Shown: positions 35,733 to 43,648 of the stretch, in pieces
How the letters are laid out: the number at the start of each line of letters is the position of its first letter
Numbering within the stretch: the stretch's first letter is position 1
Assembly (NCBI GenBank): GCA_002238765.1
Contig: MPMZ01000009.1
Location: 1-64,000, forward strand
Direction of reading: 5' to 3'
Length of the DNA stretch: 64,000 bases
From: Nitrospira sp. bin75
GTDB taxonomy: Bacteria; Nitrospirota; Nitrospiria; Nitrospirales; UBA8639
Position numbers and translations under genes: made by a program
The notes under the pieces: generated by a model
Databases searched by the model: none
Told to the model about the DNA's origin: nothing
The model's input: only the letters and a program-made list of their open reading frames with translations

Positions 35733-36410
35733 TCAACTCACCAAATTGCCGGCCGGGGAATAGTGAGACAGTGAAAATTCGATCTCATTTCCCACGTTGA
35801 AGAGATTGGGGATGAGGAGCAGAAATTGTTCCGTCAAGTCCGGGTCGAATCGCAGGCCGGAGCCCCCCTTGAGGACCTGGACGGCTTTTTCAAAGGGCTG
35901 CCCTTCTCCATGAGGACAGGGAGAAGTCAATTTATCAAACGCGTCGGCAATACTCAGGATTCGGGATCCAAGCGGGATGAGCGTGCCCCGAAGTCCGTAG
36001 GGATACCCGTAGCCGTCCCATCGTTCATGATGGTGAGCGATCAGGACGGAGGCGGTATTGAGGCTGGGCCATTGGTGAAGAATGGCGGCGCCGACCCGGG
36101 GGTGGCATTGATATTTCATCTCTTCTTCCGGCGATAAATTGGTGCCGATTCGAACGCGAGGAGGGAGCAGGAATTTTCCGAGATCGTGGAGCAGGGCGGC
36201 ATAGTGAAGCTGGAGCAGTTCCTGGTCCGATAAGTCCATGGCATGTCCGAGGGCCAGGGCAAATTGGGCCGTCCGTTCGCAATGGCCGACAATAAGCGGG
36301 TCCTGGCTTTCCATGAGTTGCAGAAATCCTCGGACAAGACAAAATGGATTTTCCTTATTGGGGATGGGAGCAGCAGGTTGTCGAAGCGTCAGGGTATAGG
36401 AACCTTTCAT
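35733..36410 (-). CDS. HD-GYP-domain phosphohydrolase
   Basis: A 225-residue protein. It has the HD-GYP motifs: HCERTAQFALALGHAM, AALLHDLGKFLLPPRV (the HD pair), HPRVGAAILHQWPSL and the HHERWDGYGYPYGLRGTLIP signature. HD-GYP domains usually degrade cyclic di-GMP. The GYP motif reads GYGYP, so the enzyme may be active. No sensor or receiver domain is fused. ATG 36410 is preferred because AAAGGAG precedes it; the longer frame to 36485 is not supported. Confidence 0.88.
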   Translation of the reverse strand: MKGSYTLTLRQPAAPIPNKENPFCLVRGFLQLMESQDPLIVGHCERTAQFALALGHAMDLSDQELLQLHYAALLHDLGKFLLPPRVRIGTNLSPEEEMKYQCHPRVGAAILHQWPSLNTASVLIAHHHERWDGYGYPYGLRGTLIPLGSRILSIADAFDKLTSPCPHGEGQPFEKAVQVLKGGSGLRFDPDLTEQFLLLIPNLFNVGNEIEFSLSHYSPAGNLVS

Positions 36411-36669
36411 CGATGAGTTCTCCTTTGTTCTCTTACGCGCCGGGTTTTCTCGAACGATGGGACTTCCTGGAGCTCCCTCGCTCATTAATAAAAATGATTA
36501 TGATAATCATTACTATAAAAAACATGATCTGTCAAGGGGTCTCGCAAGAAATTACGGAACCCTCTCCCCCGGCGGGAGAGGGCAGGGTGAGGGGGGAACG
36601 AGGACTTTTTCGCGGTTGCACAAACCGTGGGAAAATGAAATTGTCGAGCTTTTGCGGATACGGGCGTCA
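36411..36669. other. Spacer with promoter-like AT-rich region and G/C-rich repeat
   Basis: AT-rich region with AATGATTATGATAATCATTA (36493-36512), a Fur-box-like sequence (GATTATGATAATCATTA resembles GATAATGATAATCATTATC). CCTCTCCCCCGGCGGGAGAGG (36561-36581) is a short hairpin followed by GCAGGGTGAGGGGGG. The PhoX start lies downstream at 36670. Confidence 0.45.
36493..36512. promoter_or_regulatory. Possible Fur box upstream of the PhoX gene
   Basis: AATGATTATGATAATCATTA is a near-palindrome and close to the Fur consensus GATAATGATAATCATTATC. It would suggest iron-responsive control of the HD-GYP or PhoX genes. It is the only such site I noticed. Confidence 0.35.
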
Positions 36670-38433
36670 GTGGTGAGAAACGTGTTGCCGGTCAGTTCGC
36701 GCACATTGAATCAAGTGCTCAAGGTGACAGGCTTGGCCTGCCTTGGGGTGGCGTTGATGGGATTCGCGTCAAAGGATCCCTCCCCGGTTTCCATGATGAA
36801 GGGTGAGGGGACGTGGGAAGTACGTTCCCTGTTGACGATCGGAGACCATCTGCCCTCCCGCGACCCGCGTTTTGCCGATCAGGCGTATGAACCCGTGGGT
36901 GCGCTGGACGGCCTCGGAGCCTATCGGTTGGATGAAGGCACCATCCGGGTGCTGGTGAACCATGAGGTGGACGGCAAGGCCGGATACCCGTACCGGCTTG
37001 ACAACGGCACGACCTTGACAGGGGCTCGAATCAGCTTTCTGGATGTCGATCGCCGGACCTTGCAGATTCTCGACGGCGGCATTGCGTATGAAACCATTCG
37101 TGACCGGCAAGGCCGGATCATCGAAACGGGATTTCAGGTGAATGAGGCCGACCATACCGGGCAGGGCTTGTCACGCCTGTGTTCGAGCCAATTGATCGGC
37201 AAAGGCACGTTCAATGTTGTCGATACCATCTATATGACACAGGAAGAACTCTCGGATCCCCTGGGCCATCCGTATGGAGGAACGGTCTGGGCCTTGGACG
37301 TGGAACGCCGCACCCTTCACGCGGTGCCGGCGATGGGGCGGATGGCGGGAGAAAATACAACGCCGTTGCTCGGCCCGTCCGATTCCGTGGCCCTCTTGAT
37401 CGGGGACGACACAATCCCGCAAACCGACGAGGTCGAGTCCTTTGGACACATAGCCGATCCGCACACGTCTCCGGACCATCTTGTCACGGCGCCCCTCTGG
37501 TTGTACGTGGGCAAAAAAAATGCCTCGACCATTGAAAACGCGCTTCCTCCCGCCGTTGATCCGGCAGACGCGCCGTTCCTGAACCGGAACGGATTACTCG
37601 TGGGGCAATTGTATTACTTCGTCGCGGAGCATGGGGTGCGAACGGTGGCCCAATTCAACGGGACGGGCTCCACCCTCACCGGTGCCTGGAAAAAGATTGA
37701 GGTGCTGGACAAGGCGAAGGCCGGAGAAAATGGATATGACCCGTTTGGCTATAAAACGGGATTGACGCTCCGGCGGGAGGCGAAAGCCGGTGGCGCCTTC
37801 CAATTTTCCCGGCCGGAAGACGTGAGTACGCATCCGTCCATCGGCACCCGAACGGTCCTGGCCTCGACGGGACGGGATACGGTGTTTCCCGGTCATGACG
37901 CGTGGGGGACCGTGTATCAAATCGACGTCGACCTGATGGGGATGAAGGCCACGCTCACAATCCTGTATGACGGCGATGATGCCGGCGGCGCCCGGTTTGC
38001 TCACCCCGATGAGGGGATTCGCAACCCGGATAACCTGGTTTGGGCGGAGGACGACTTGATCTACATCCAGGAAGACAAGGCCAAACAGCGAGAGCCGCTG
38101 TTCGGAAGTCATTCCGGGCAGGAGGCTTCGGTTTGGCGTTTGGATTCTCTCACGGGCGAGGTGCAACGCATTGCCCGGATCGATCGATCCGTCGTCTTGC
38201 CCCAAGGCAGCACCGATGAAAGGCCCGGTGTGATCGGAGCCTGGGAGTCATCCGGAATTCTCGACGTCACGCATCTCTTCGAGTCCCGCGTTGGAGAGCG
38301 AGTGCTGCTGGCCACGGTCCAGGCGCACACGATACGCGACGGCATCATCGCCAAGCATAAGTTGGTCGAAGGAGGCCAACTCATCATGCTCAGAAGTCCA
38401 CCGGTGGAATTTCCCGAACGGTCCGGCAAATGA
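36670..38433 (+). CDS. PhoX-family phosphatase (DUF839)
   Basis: A 587-residue protein with GTG start at 36670 (the reading frame is open from 36457, so the start is uncertain). A hydrophobic stretch (VTGLACLGVALMGFASK) is a probable signal or anchor. The body has DUF839 blocks: IRVLVNHEVDGKAGYPYRLD, TGARISFLDVDRRTLQIL, RFAHPDEGIRNPDNLVWAED and GSTDERPGVIGAWESSGILD. PhoX enzymes are calcium- and iron-dependent alkaline phosphatases in the periplasm. The stop overlaps the start of the SUMF gene by 4 nt (ATGA), suggesting coupling. Confidence 0.8.
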   Translation: MVRNVLPVSSRTLNQVLKVTGLACLGVALMGFASKDPSPVSMMKGEGTWEVRSLLTIGDHLPSRDPRFADQAYEPVGALDGLGAYRLDEGTIRVLVNHEVDGKAGYPYRLDNGTTLTGARISFLDVDRRTLQILDGGIAYETIRDRQGRIIETGFQVNEADHTGQGLSRLCSSQLIGKGTFNVVDTIYMTQEELSDPLGHPYGGTVWALDVERRTLHAVPAMGRMAGENTTPLLGPSDSVALLIGDDTIPQTDEVESFGHIADPHTSPDHLVTAPLWLYVGKKNASTIENALPPAVDPADAPFLNRNGLLVGQLYYFVAEHGVRTVAQFNGTGSTLTGAWKKIEVLDKAKAGENGYDPFGYKTGLTLRREAKAGGAFQFSRPEDVSTHPSIGTRTVLASTGRDTVFPGHDAWGTVYQIDVDLMGMKATLTILYDGDDAGGARFAHPDEGIRNPDNLVWAEDDLIYIQEDKAKQREPLFGSHSGQEASVWRLDSLTGEVQRIARIDRSVVLPQGSTDERPGVIGAWESSGILDVTHLFESRVGERVLLATVQAHTIRDGIIAKHKLVEGGQLIMLRSPPVEFPERSGK

Positions 38434-39431
38434 GCGATCGGATCGCCCCATCGACCATTTCTTTCTCCCCGAATGCCTCGCAAGTTCTGGGTCTTGTGAC
38501 CGGCACGGTTTTCCTGATCTGCTGTGTCGTGAGCGCGGAGAGCGCGGCTAAAGAAACCCACGATCCGGCTCCGCCGCCGGAGTTGGAGCAGCATCTGGCG
38601 GCGATCGCCGGGCTGGCTCAGCCATCTCCGATGGTGAAGATTCCCGCAGGGTGGTTTCTCATGGGGACCATGCGTAAGGATGATGATCCGTTCGGGTTGG
38701 AAACGCAGTATGACGACACGGAGTTTCCGCAGCGGCGGATTTGGTTGGACGCCTATGCACTCGATCGTGATGAAGTGAGTCTGGCCGAGTACCTGGCGTT
38801 TCTGTACGGGCAAGGGCTGCCGGTTCCGCTCAAACTGCGCCATCTGATTTGGCATTTGATCGACGTTCATGTGCTCCTGGATTACGTGATGGCGCGGTGG
38901 CCGGCCCTGTACGTGACGTGGGAGGAAGCGGACCGATTTTGTCGCGAGCGCGGCAAACGCTTGCCCACCGAGGCCGAATGGGAAAAGGGCGCCCGGGGGA
39001 CCGACGGCCGGGTCTTTCCCTGGGGCGCAGACCCGCCCACCCCGGATTTGGCGGTGTCCGGGTTGTATCACGTTCACCAGATCCCCTTGGTCGTGGCCGT
39101 GGATAGTTTTGAAGAGGGCCGGAGCCCGTACGGGCTCCATCACATGGCCGGCAACGTGCGGGAATGGGTGCACGATTGGTTCGGTCCGGACTCCTATTCC
39201 CTGATGCCCGAACGCAATCCCCGGGGCTCCGAGGCCGGTCGGTATAAGAGCGTGCGCGGCGGGTCGTGGCGCAGCCGGCCGCAACTCCTGAGAACGGCCA
39301 CCCGCAATGGAGCCACACCGGCAACGCGTTCGCCGAACATCGGGTTCCGGTGTGCCCGGACCTTATCGTCGAATCCGGACGAGGAGATTGTCGATGAAGC
39401 GAACCCCGCCGATCCGGATCGCGCCGAGTAG
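38430..39431 (+). CDS. Formylglycine-generating enzyme (SUMF1) family protein
   Basis: A 333-residue protein. A signal or anchor (LGLVTGTVFLICCVVS) is followed by the FGE-sulfatase domain. Motifs are MVKIPAGWFLMGTMRKDDDP, RLPTEAEWEKGARGTDGRVF, GLHHMAGNVREWVHDWFGP, YKSVRGGSWRSRPQLLRTA and SPNIGFRCAR. Such proteins oxidise Cys or bind substrates; many bacterial members act on other targets. Here it is paired with a PhoX-type gene by ATGA overlap. The 3' end overlaps panC, on the opposite strand, by 69 bp (39363-39431), which is unusual. Confidence 0.88.
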   Translation: MSDRIAPSTISFSPNASQVLGLVTGTVFLICCVVSAESAAKETHDPAPPPELEQHLAAIAGLAQPSPMVKIPAGWFLMGTMRKDDDPFGLETQYDDTEFPQRRIWLDAYALDRDEVSLAEYLAFLYGQGLPVPLKLRHLIWHLIDVHVLLDYVMARWPALYVTWEEADRFCRERGKRLPTEAEWEKGARGTDGRVFPWGADPPTPDLAVSGLYHVHQIPLVVAVDSFEEGRSPYGLHHMAGNVREWVHDWFGPDSYSLMPERNPRGSEAGRYKSVRGGSWRSRPQLLRTATRNGATPATRSPNIGFRCARTLSSNPDEEIVDEANPADPDRAE

Positions 39432-40214
39432 GACGACGATTCCCCGAAGACGCACAAGCGGTTCAAGCGTGCGGGCATCGCAACACGCCAAATAGTCGAG
39501 CGTGAGCCCGGGCGCCGCATTGAGGACCTTCGCCATGTTCTGTTCGACCAGGGTTGCACGCCGCATCCCCCCGGCGATGGCTTTCTTCCCGGCTGTCAGG
39601 GCCTGATAGAGGGCCAGGGCCCGTTGGCGTTGTGATGTCGTCACATAGTCATTGCGTGAACTCAGGGCGAACCCGTCGGACTCACGAATGGTCGGGCGCA
39701 GGATGACTCGCGTGTCGAGGTCGAGGTCCTGCACCATTTGCCGGATCACGCAAAATTGCTGGTAGTCTTTTTGACCGAAGAACGCGCGAGCCGGACGGAC
39801 CAGGTTCAACAGTTTGGTCACGACCGTGGTCACCCCCTGAAAATGCGTGGGCCGCTGTGCTCCCTCCCATCGTTGAGCAAGCGCCTCGACGGCGACGGTC
39901 GTTTGAAAGTCTTGCGGGAACAGGGTGTCCAAATTCGGAATGAAGACAAGATCGACCTTCTCCTCACGACAGCGTGCGAGGTCCTGCGACAGGTCTCTCG
40001 GGTAGCGACGGTAATCCTCGTCCGGGCCGAACTGGAGCGGGTTCACGAAAATGCTGACCACCACCGTGTCGCACGTTCGACGAGCGCGTTGTATCAACGA
40101 CCGGTGGCCGGCGTGCAACGCTCCCATGGTCGGGACCAACCCGATCGAGGTCCGGAGCGGATCGTGCCGGCGTCGCCAGGTTCGCAGGGCCTGAGTCGTT
40201 CGGATGATGCGCAT
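39363..40214 (-). CDS. panC: Pantoate--beta-alanine ligase
   Basis: A 283-residue protein. Motifs are LVPTMGALHAGHRSLIQRA, VVSIFVNPLQFGPDEDYRRY, FFGQKDYQQFCVIRQMVQDL and ESDGFALSSRNDYVT. These are the ATP- and pantoate-binding segments of PanC. It makes pantothenate from pantoate and beta-alanine with ATP. It starts directly after folK ends (1 base apart), so the two form an operon for CoA and folate precursors. Confidence 0.96.
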   Translation of the reverse strand: MRIIRTTQALRTWRRRHDPLRTSIGLVPTMGALHAGHRSLIQRARRTCDTVVVSIFVNPLQFGPDEDYRRYPRDLSQDLARCREEKVDLVFIPNLDTLFPQDFQTTVAVEALAQRWEGAQRPTHFQGVTTVVTKLLNLVRPARAFFGQKDYQQFCVIRQMVQDLDLDTRVILRPTIRESDGFALSSRNDYVTTSQRQRALALYQALTAGKKAIAGGMRRATLVEQNMAKVLNAAPGLTLDYLACCDARTLEPLVRLRGIVVLLGAIRIGGVRFIDNLLVRIRR

Positions 40215-40772
40215 TTAATCAGCGGGGGGCGCCGCGCACGAGGGCCGGGTGGCGAAACGGGAACCGGGAACGGCGTCGAGCTTGCGCACGTGATGGGCGT
40301 CCGTCAGCCGGTCGAGCAAGGCCTGCATCGTATGATCGTATTGGGGATGGACCCAGTCCGGATCGAGTTCGGCCATCGGCGCCAGGACGAACCGCCGCTG
40401 ATGGAGACGGGGATGCGGAATGGTGAGCGTCGGGGTCTCGATGATCCGTTGTCCATAGAACAACAGATCCAAATCAATAGGGCGGGAGGCGTGGCGTGCC
40501 TCGGGGTCACGACCGAGTCCCCGTTCCGTTTCCCGGCAAATGGCCAACAGGTGTTCCGGTTGGAGTTGCGTCTCGAGGCGAATGACCCCGTTATAGAACC
40601 ACGTGTCGTCGTGCCCGGGCGCCATGTCGATGGGTTCGGTCTCGTAATACGACGAGACGCCCGTCAGCGTGGAATGAGGGAGTAGCCTCATCAAGGCCAC
40701 GGCCCGGTCACAAAAATCCTGCCGGTCTCCCTGGTTCGATCCAAAAGCGATAAAGACGGTTTCGACGCTCAC
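40215..40772 (-). CDS. folK: 2-amino-4-hydroxy-6-hydroxymethyldihydropteridine diphosphokinase
   Basis: A 185-residue protein. It starts MSVETVFIAFGSNQGDRQDF. It has the HPPK signature ARHASRPIDLDLLFYGQRII, with Arg and two Asp that bind Mg-ATP, and PHPRLHQRRFVLAPMAEL. It transfers pyrophosphate from ATP to the pterin in folate synthesis. The gene runs directly into panC. Confidence 0.95.
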   Translation of the reverse strand: MSVETVFIAFGSNQGDRQDFCDRAVALMRLLPHSTLTGVSSYYETEPIDMAPGHDDTWFYNGVIRLETQLQPEHLLAICRETERGLGRDPEARHASRPIDLDLLFYGQRIIETPTLTIPHPRLHQRRFVLAPMAELDPDWVHPQYDHTMQALLDRLTDAHHVRKLDAVPGSRFATRPSCAAPPAD

Positions 40773-40838
40773 CCCTTCACCGTATTCGCGTCCCCGCTGC
40801 CCCTCGTCGTGGCGTCAGGCGCGATGCTGGAGGAATGG

Positions 40839-42014
40839 TTACCACCCGATCTGTTTGAGCCGGTCCACGGCTTCGGCCAATCGCTCTGTGGTCGTGGTGA
40901 GGGCCATGCGAATGTAGCCTTCGCCCGGAGCCCCGAACCCGTTCCCCGGCGTGGTCACAATCCCGGCCTTTTCCAACAGATGGGCCGTAAAGGACGCGGA
41001 CGTATAGCCCTTGGGCACTTCGATCCAGACGTAGAACGTCGCCGAAGGCGTCTCAAACTGGAGACCGAGATTCTTCAAGCCCGCGACCAGCACGTCCCGG
41101 CGTTCCTGGTAAATAGCCCGGAGCCCGGCGGTGAGCCGGTCGTCGGACTCCAGGGCCGTGATCCCGGCTTCTTGCACGGCTTGAAATTGGCCCGAATCCA
41201 GATTGCTCTTGACCTGGCTCAACCCCGCAATCACGTCGGCGCGGCCCACGGCAAACCCGAGGCGCCAGCCCGTCATGTTGAACGTCTTGGACAACGAGTG
41301 AAATTCGACCCCCACGTCCATGGCGCCTTCCGCTTCCAGAAAGCTCGACGGGCGAAGGCCGTCGTAGAAAATTTCCGAATACGCCGCGTCGTGGCACACG
41401 ATGACCTGATGCTCTTTCGCAAACGCGATGACGCGGGAAAAGAACGCCGTGTCCGCAATGACCGACGTGGGATTGTTCGGCGAATTCAAAAACATCAGTT
41501 TCGCCTTTCGGGCCACGTCCCGGGGAATCGCATCCAGGTCGGGAAGGAACCCGTTCTGTTTCAACAGGGGCATCTCATGGGCAATGCCGCCGGCAAAGCT
41601 GGCAGCCACCGGATACACCGGATACCCGGGACTGGGGACCAGCACGACGTCGCCCGGATCGATAAAGGCCAAGGGGACGTGGCCGATGCCTTCCTTTGAC
41701 CCGATCAGGGTGACCACCTCGGACTTGGGGTCCACGGTCACCTTGAATCGTCGCTGGTACCAGCCGGCGACCGCGGTGCGAAACGACAACATCCCGCTCG
41801 AGGAAGGATACTGATGATGCTGCGGATCGGTCACCGCCTGTTGCATGCGTTCCAGAATAGGGTTCGGCGTGGGCAGGTCGGGATCGCCGATGCCCAGGTT
41901 GATGATATCCACCCCGCGAGCGACGGCCTCCTGCTTCATCTCGTCAATGGCCGCAAACAGATAAGGGGGTAACGTCCTGATACGTTCAGCATAGGTAATG
42001 GGAACACCGCTCAT
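40839..42014 (-). CDS. dapL: LL-diaminopimelate aminotransferase (DapL-type)
   Basis: A 391-residue fold-type I aminotransferase. Marks are INLGIGDPDLPTPNPILERM, LIGSKEGIGHVPLAFIDPGD, MFLNSPNNPTSVIADTAFF and the PLP Lys in HSLSKTFNMTGWRLGFAVG. The opening (RIRTLPPYLFAAIDEMKQEA) and DVGVEFHSLSKTFNMTGW match DapL2-type enzymes that make LL-diaminopimelate from tetrahydrodipicolinate for lysine and peptidoglycan. ATG 42014 has AAGGAG 8 bases upstream. Generic LL-DAP or other class I aminotransferases cannot be fully excluded. Confidence 0.82.
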   Translation of the reverse strand: MSGVPITYAERIRTLPPYLFAAIDEMKQEAVARGVDIINLGIGDPDLPTPNPILERMQQAVTDPQHHQYPSSSGMLSFRTAVAGWYQRRFKVTVDPKSEVVTLIGSKEGIGHVPLAFIDPGDVVLVPSPGYPVYPVAASFAGGIAHEMPLLKQNGFLPDLDAIPRDVARKAKLMFLNSPNNPTSVIADTAFFSRVIAFAKEHQVIVCHDAAYSEIFYDGLRPSSFLEAEGAMDVGVEFHSLSKTFNMTGWRLGFAVGRADVIAGLSQVKSNLDSGQFQAVQEAGITALESDDRLTAGLRAIYQERRDVLVAGLKNLGLQFETPSATFYVWIEVPKGYTSASFTAHLLEKAGIVTTPGNGFGAPGEGYIRMALTTTTERLAEAVDRLKQIGW

Positions 42015-42030
42015 TCCTGCCACTCCTTCT

Positions 42031-42663
42031 TCAATATGATTCAATCGGTTTTGAAGGATTCTCTTTACGAGAATACACAGTCTTTTCTTCTTTCAATTTC
42101 AAAGGACGATGGAACAACGTATACCGTTTTCGATTCTGCTTGCGACTGTCGAAAATGATTTCTTCCAAATGACGAGAGGTTTTGATCTCCGACCGAATTA
42201 GATCAACTAAGTTCTTAAACTCATCCATCGAAGGGTTCAATGTTTTCCAGGACAGCATAAAATCAAAGTATGCTCCGTGCCGAAAGAGACGGCCCGGCAA
42301 AGATTTTTGTTTCAGGTTGCCCAGTAGAATTCCATAGCGCAGATAGGGATGGACGGTTTTATGTGCAGATGCCTTTTGACTATACGTAATCGCATCGTGC
42401 GTGCTGATTCCGTTTATCTTCACCTCAATGATCAACCGCGGTTTCCATGCTCGATCCGTCAATTGTTCATAGATCAGCAAATCGGTTTCGTAGACAGTCT
42501 TCTTCACAGCTTTCGGCTCTTGGTCGGGGTATCTCACTATCTCATAAGCATAGGGGAGTCTTTGACCGTCCTTGACAACGAGCTTAGAATTATTTGACTC
42601 AAGCTGGTCAATGGCCTTCTGAATTTTGCTAACAAGTGAGTTGCTCCAACGTTTTTCGTTCAT
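42031..42663 (-). CDS. Putative restriction-endonuclease-like (PD-(D/E)XK) protein
   Basis: A 210-residue, Lys-rich protein of a more AT-rich composition than its neighbours. The segment TVYETDLLIYEQL (D61) followed by RLIIEVKINGIST (E80-x-K82) fits a D...ExK nuclease core. A helix with HDAITYSQKASAHKT follows, as in many type II restriction-like proteins. No methyltransferase is nearby. It ends 17 bp from the dapL start on the same strand. The function is unknown; it may be a remnant or a stand-alone nuclease. Confidence 0.55.
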   Translation of the reverse strand: MNEKRWSNSLVSKIQKAIDQLESNNSKLVVKDGQRLPYAYEIVRYPDQEPKAVKKTVYETDLLIYEQLTDRAWKPRLIIEVKINGISTHDAITYSQKASAHKTVHPYLRYGILLGNLKQKSLPGRLFRHGAYFDFMLSWKTLNPSMDEFKNLVDLIRSEIKTSRHLEEIIFDSRKQNRKRYTLFHRPLKLKEEKTVYSRKENPSKPIESY

Positions 42664-42774
42664 CCAGATACTTCCTTCAACCTCTTGAACATTTATCTAT
42701 ACATGGCGACATAAATAATGCCGCATACACGTAGCCGTGCATTTTCTCGTTCTCATGCAATGCGATGCAAGCGT

Positions 42775-42831
42775 TTACGGTTTGGGTAGGCCCAAATCCT
42801 TGAATATCCGCTTTGCAAGGTTTTCGTCAAT
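42775..42831 (-). pseudogene. hicA toxin remnant (C-terminal end only)
   Basis: The minus strand reads IDENLAKRIFKDLGLPKP and stops with TAA. This is the typical HicA tail (EI...LAxKIxKDLG). The rest of hicA is missing: its first codons overlap the stop of hicB. So the toxin is inactive. Confidence 0.65.
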
Positions 42832-43012
42832 TGCTTATCTCTTCTTCGGCCAGTTGCCGATTTGCCTGTAACACGAGTTGTGTGGCCTCTGCCAAGTTAG
42901 CTTTGGTCTCTTTCAATGTTGAGCCTTGTGTATTAGCACCAGGCAGTTCCTCAACGTACCCGATGTATCCTTGCGGAGATTTCTCAAATACTGCCGTCAA
43001 AGCCTCTTTCAT
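42827..43012 (-). CDS. HicB-type antitoxin (short)
   Basis: A 61-residue protein. It has the HicB fold: VFEKSPQGYIGYVEELPGAN, then TQGSTLKETKANLAEATQLVL. AAAGGAGA precedes the ATG at 43012. It lacks a C-terminal DNA-binding domain, as many short HicB do. The partner HicA has been reduced to a few codons, so the antitoxin stands alone. Orphan antitoxins can still protect against related toxins. Confidence 0.8.
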   Translation of the reverse strand: MKEALTAVFEKSPQGYIGYVEELPGANTQGSTLKETKANLAEATQLVLQANRQLAEEEISN

Positions 43013-43206
43013 GTTGAGTCTCCTTTATCAAACGATTGTAGAGATAACCAGTTGTATTGATTTCATATGCGGATAGCCTCTCTCAACTGCATCAGTCTAT
43101 GCCTTGGGACCCAAGGCATATTTTGCTTTGCTATTACTTGGAACAGTTTTGTTCAATACGCTGAACGTTTTTGTTTAATGTGTTGAACAAATTATACTTC
43201 CATATT

Positions 43207-43261
43207 CGTCTCTTCCAAGGTTTAGCCTTGCGTGTTCGCGCTTGGCAATTCCTCAACAATC
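43207..43261 (-). pseudogene. Second hicB fragment
   Basis: Minus strand: IVEELPSANTQG, a TAA, then TLEET. It aligns with YVEELPGANTQGSTLKET of the intact hicB 200 bp away, but is broken by a stop. It shows that two hicB copies once existed. Confidence 0.7.
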
Positions 43262-43482
43262 TTTGCGCGGGTTGCCGTTCTGGACGATGAGGTAGCAGGC
43301 GTAGCGGGTAAGCATAAAGTCATCGATGGTCTTTTCCGCTCCCTTGGGCATTTTATCGTTTTGCCGACGCCAGTAAAATGATTGGAAATATGATGTTCCG
43401 CAATCTCACAGGCAGTTCTTGCTTTATCAATAACGGTTTTGAAGTTCTTCCATTGCTTATAGCCGAGTAGGTGTTGACGGTG
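43262..43482 (-). pseudogene. dinD (DNA-damage-inducible protein D) remnant
   Basis: Minus strand, first frame: HRQHLLGYKQWKNFKTVIDK, ARTACEIAEHHISNHFTGVG. After a frameshift near 43353-43360: KMPKGAEKTIDDFMLTRYAC, YLIVQNGNPRK. Together this matches DinD proteins (LLGYxxWxNFxxVIxKA, DYMLTRYACYLIAQNGxPRK). Both ends are missing. Confidence 0.7.
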
Positions 43483-43560
43483 GCTTTTATGGAAGTGTTA
43501 TGGAAGTGCAGATATTACGACCAACGCTTGTTTGACTTTGGTTTTTTCCCGTTTTAGTAT

Positions 43561-43636
43561 AACGACAAAGGTGCCTCCCCAATGACAAGAGCCCAAGGGG
43601 CTCTCTCTGGCAACAGAGTAGTTGGGGAGGTCGTTT
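43561..43636 (-). terminator. Large nested hairpin after the DUF3800 gene
   Basis: AACGAC...CCTCCCCAA pairs with TTGGGGAGG...GTCGTT (stems of 6-9 bp) around an inner GAGCCC-AAGG-GGCTC hairpin. It lies 13 bp after the stop of the DUF3800 gene (minus strand) and is likely a terminator, possibly a small structured RNA. Confidence 0.5.
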
Positions 43637-43648
43637 TTATCCCTGCCA

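Larger units (their letters stand above)
43013..43648. other. Spacer with gene remnants
   Basis: The stretch has no intact gene. It holds a second hicB fragment (43207-43261), a frameshifted dinD fragment (43262-43482) and a large hairpin (43561-43636). AT-rich direct repeats TTGAACAAATTAT and TTTTGTTTAATG lie at about 43150-43195. Confidence 0.6.

Noticed and set aside
42031-42663. Type II restriction-modification system with the PD-(D/E)XK-like protein
   Set aside because: The nearest methyltransferase is 5.5 kb away and belongs to the HNH/ATPase unit on the other strand.
43561-43636. tRNA or other known small RNA in the nested hairpin
   Set aside because: The stem-loop order does not give a cloverleaf and there is no T-loop GTTCRANNC.
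43100-43640. CRISPR array or tandem repeat in the AT-rich spacer
   Set aside because: There are only two or three short near-repeats (TTGAACAAA, TTTGTTTAATG) with irregular spacing.
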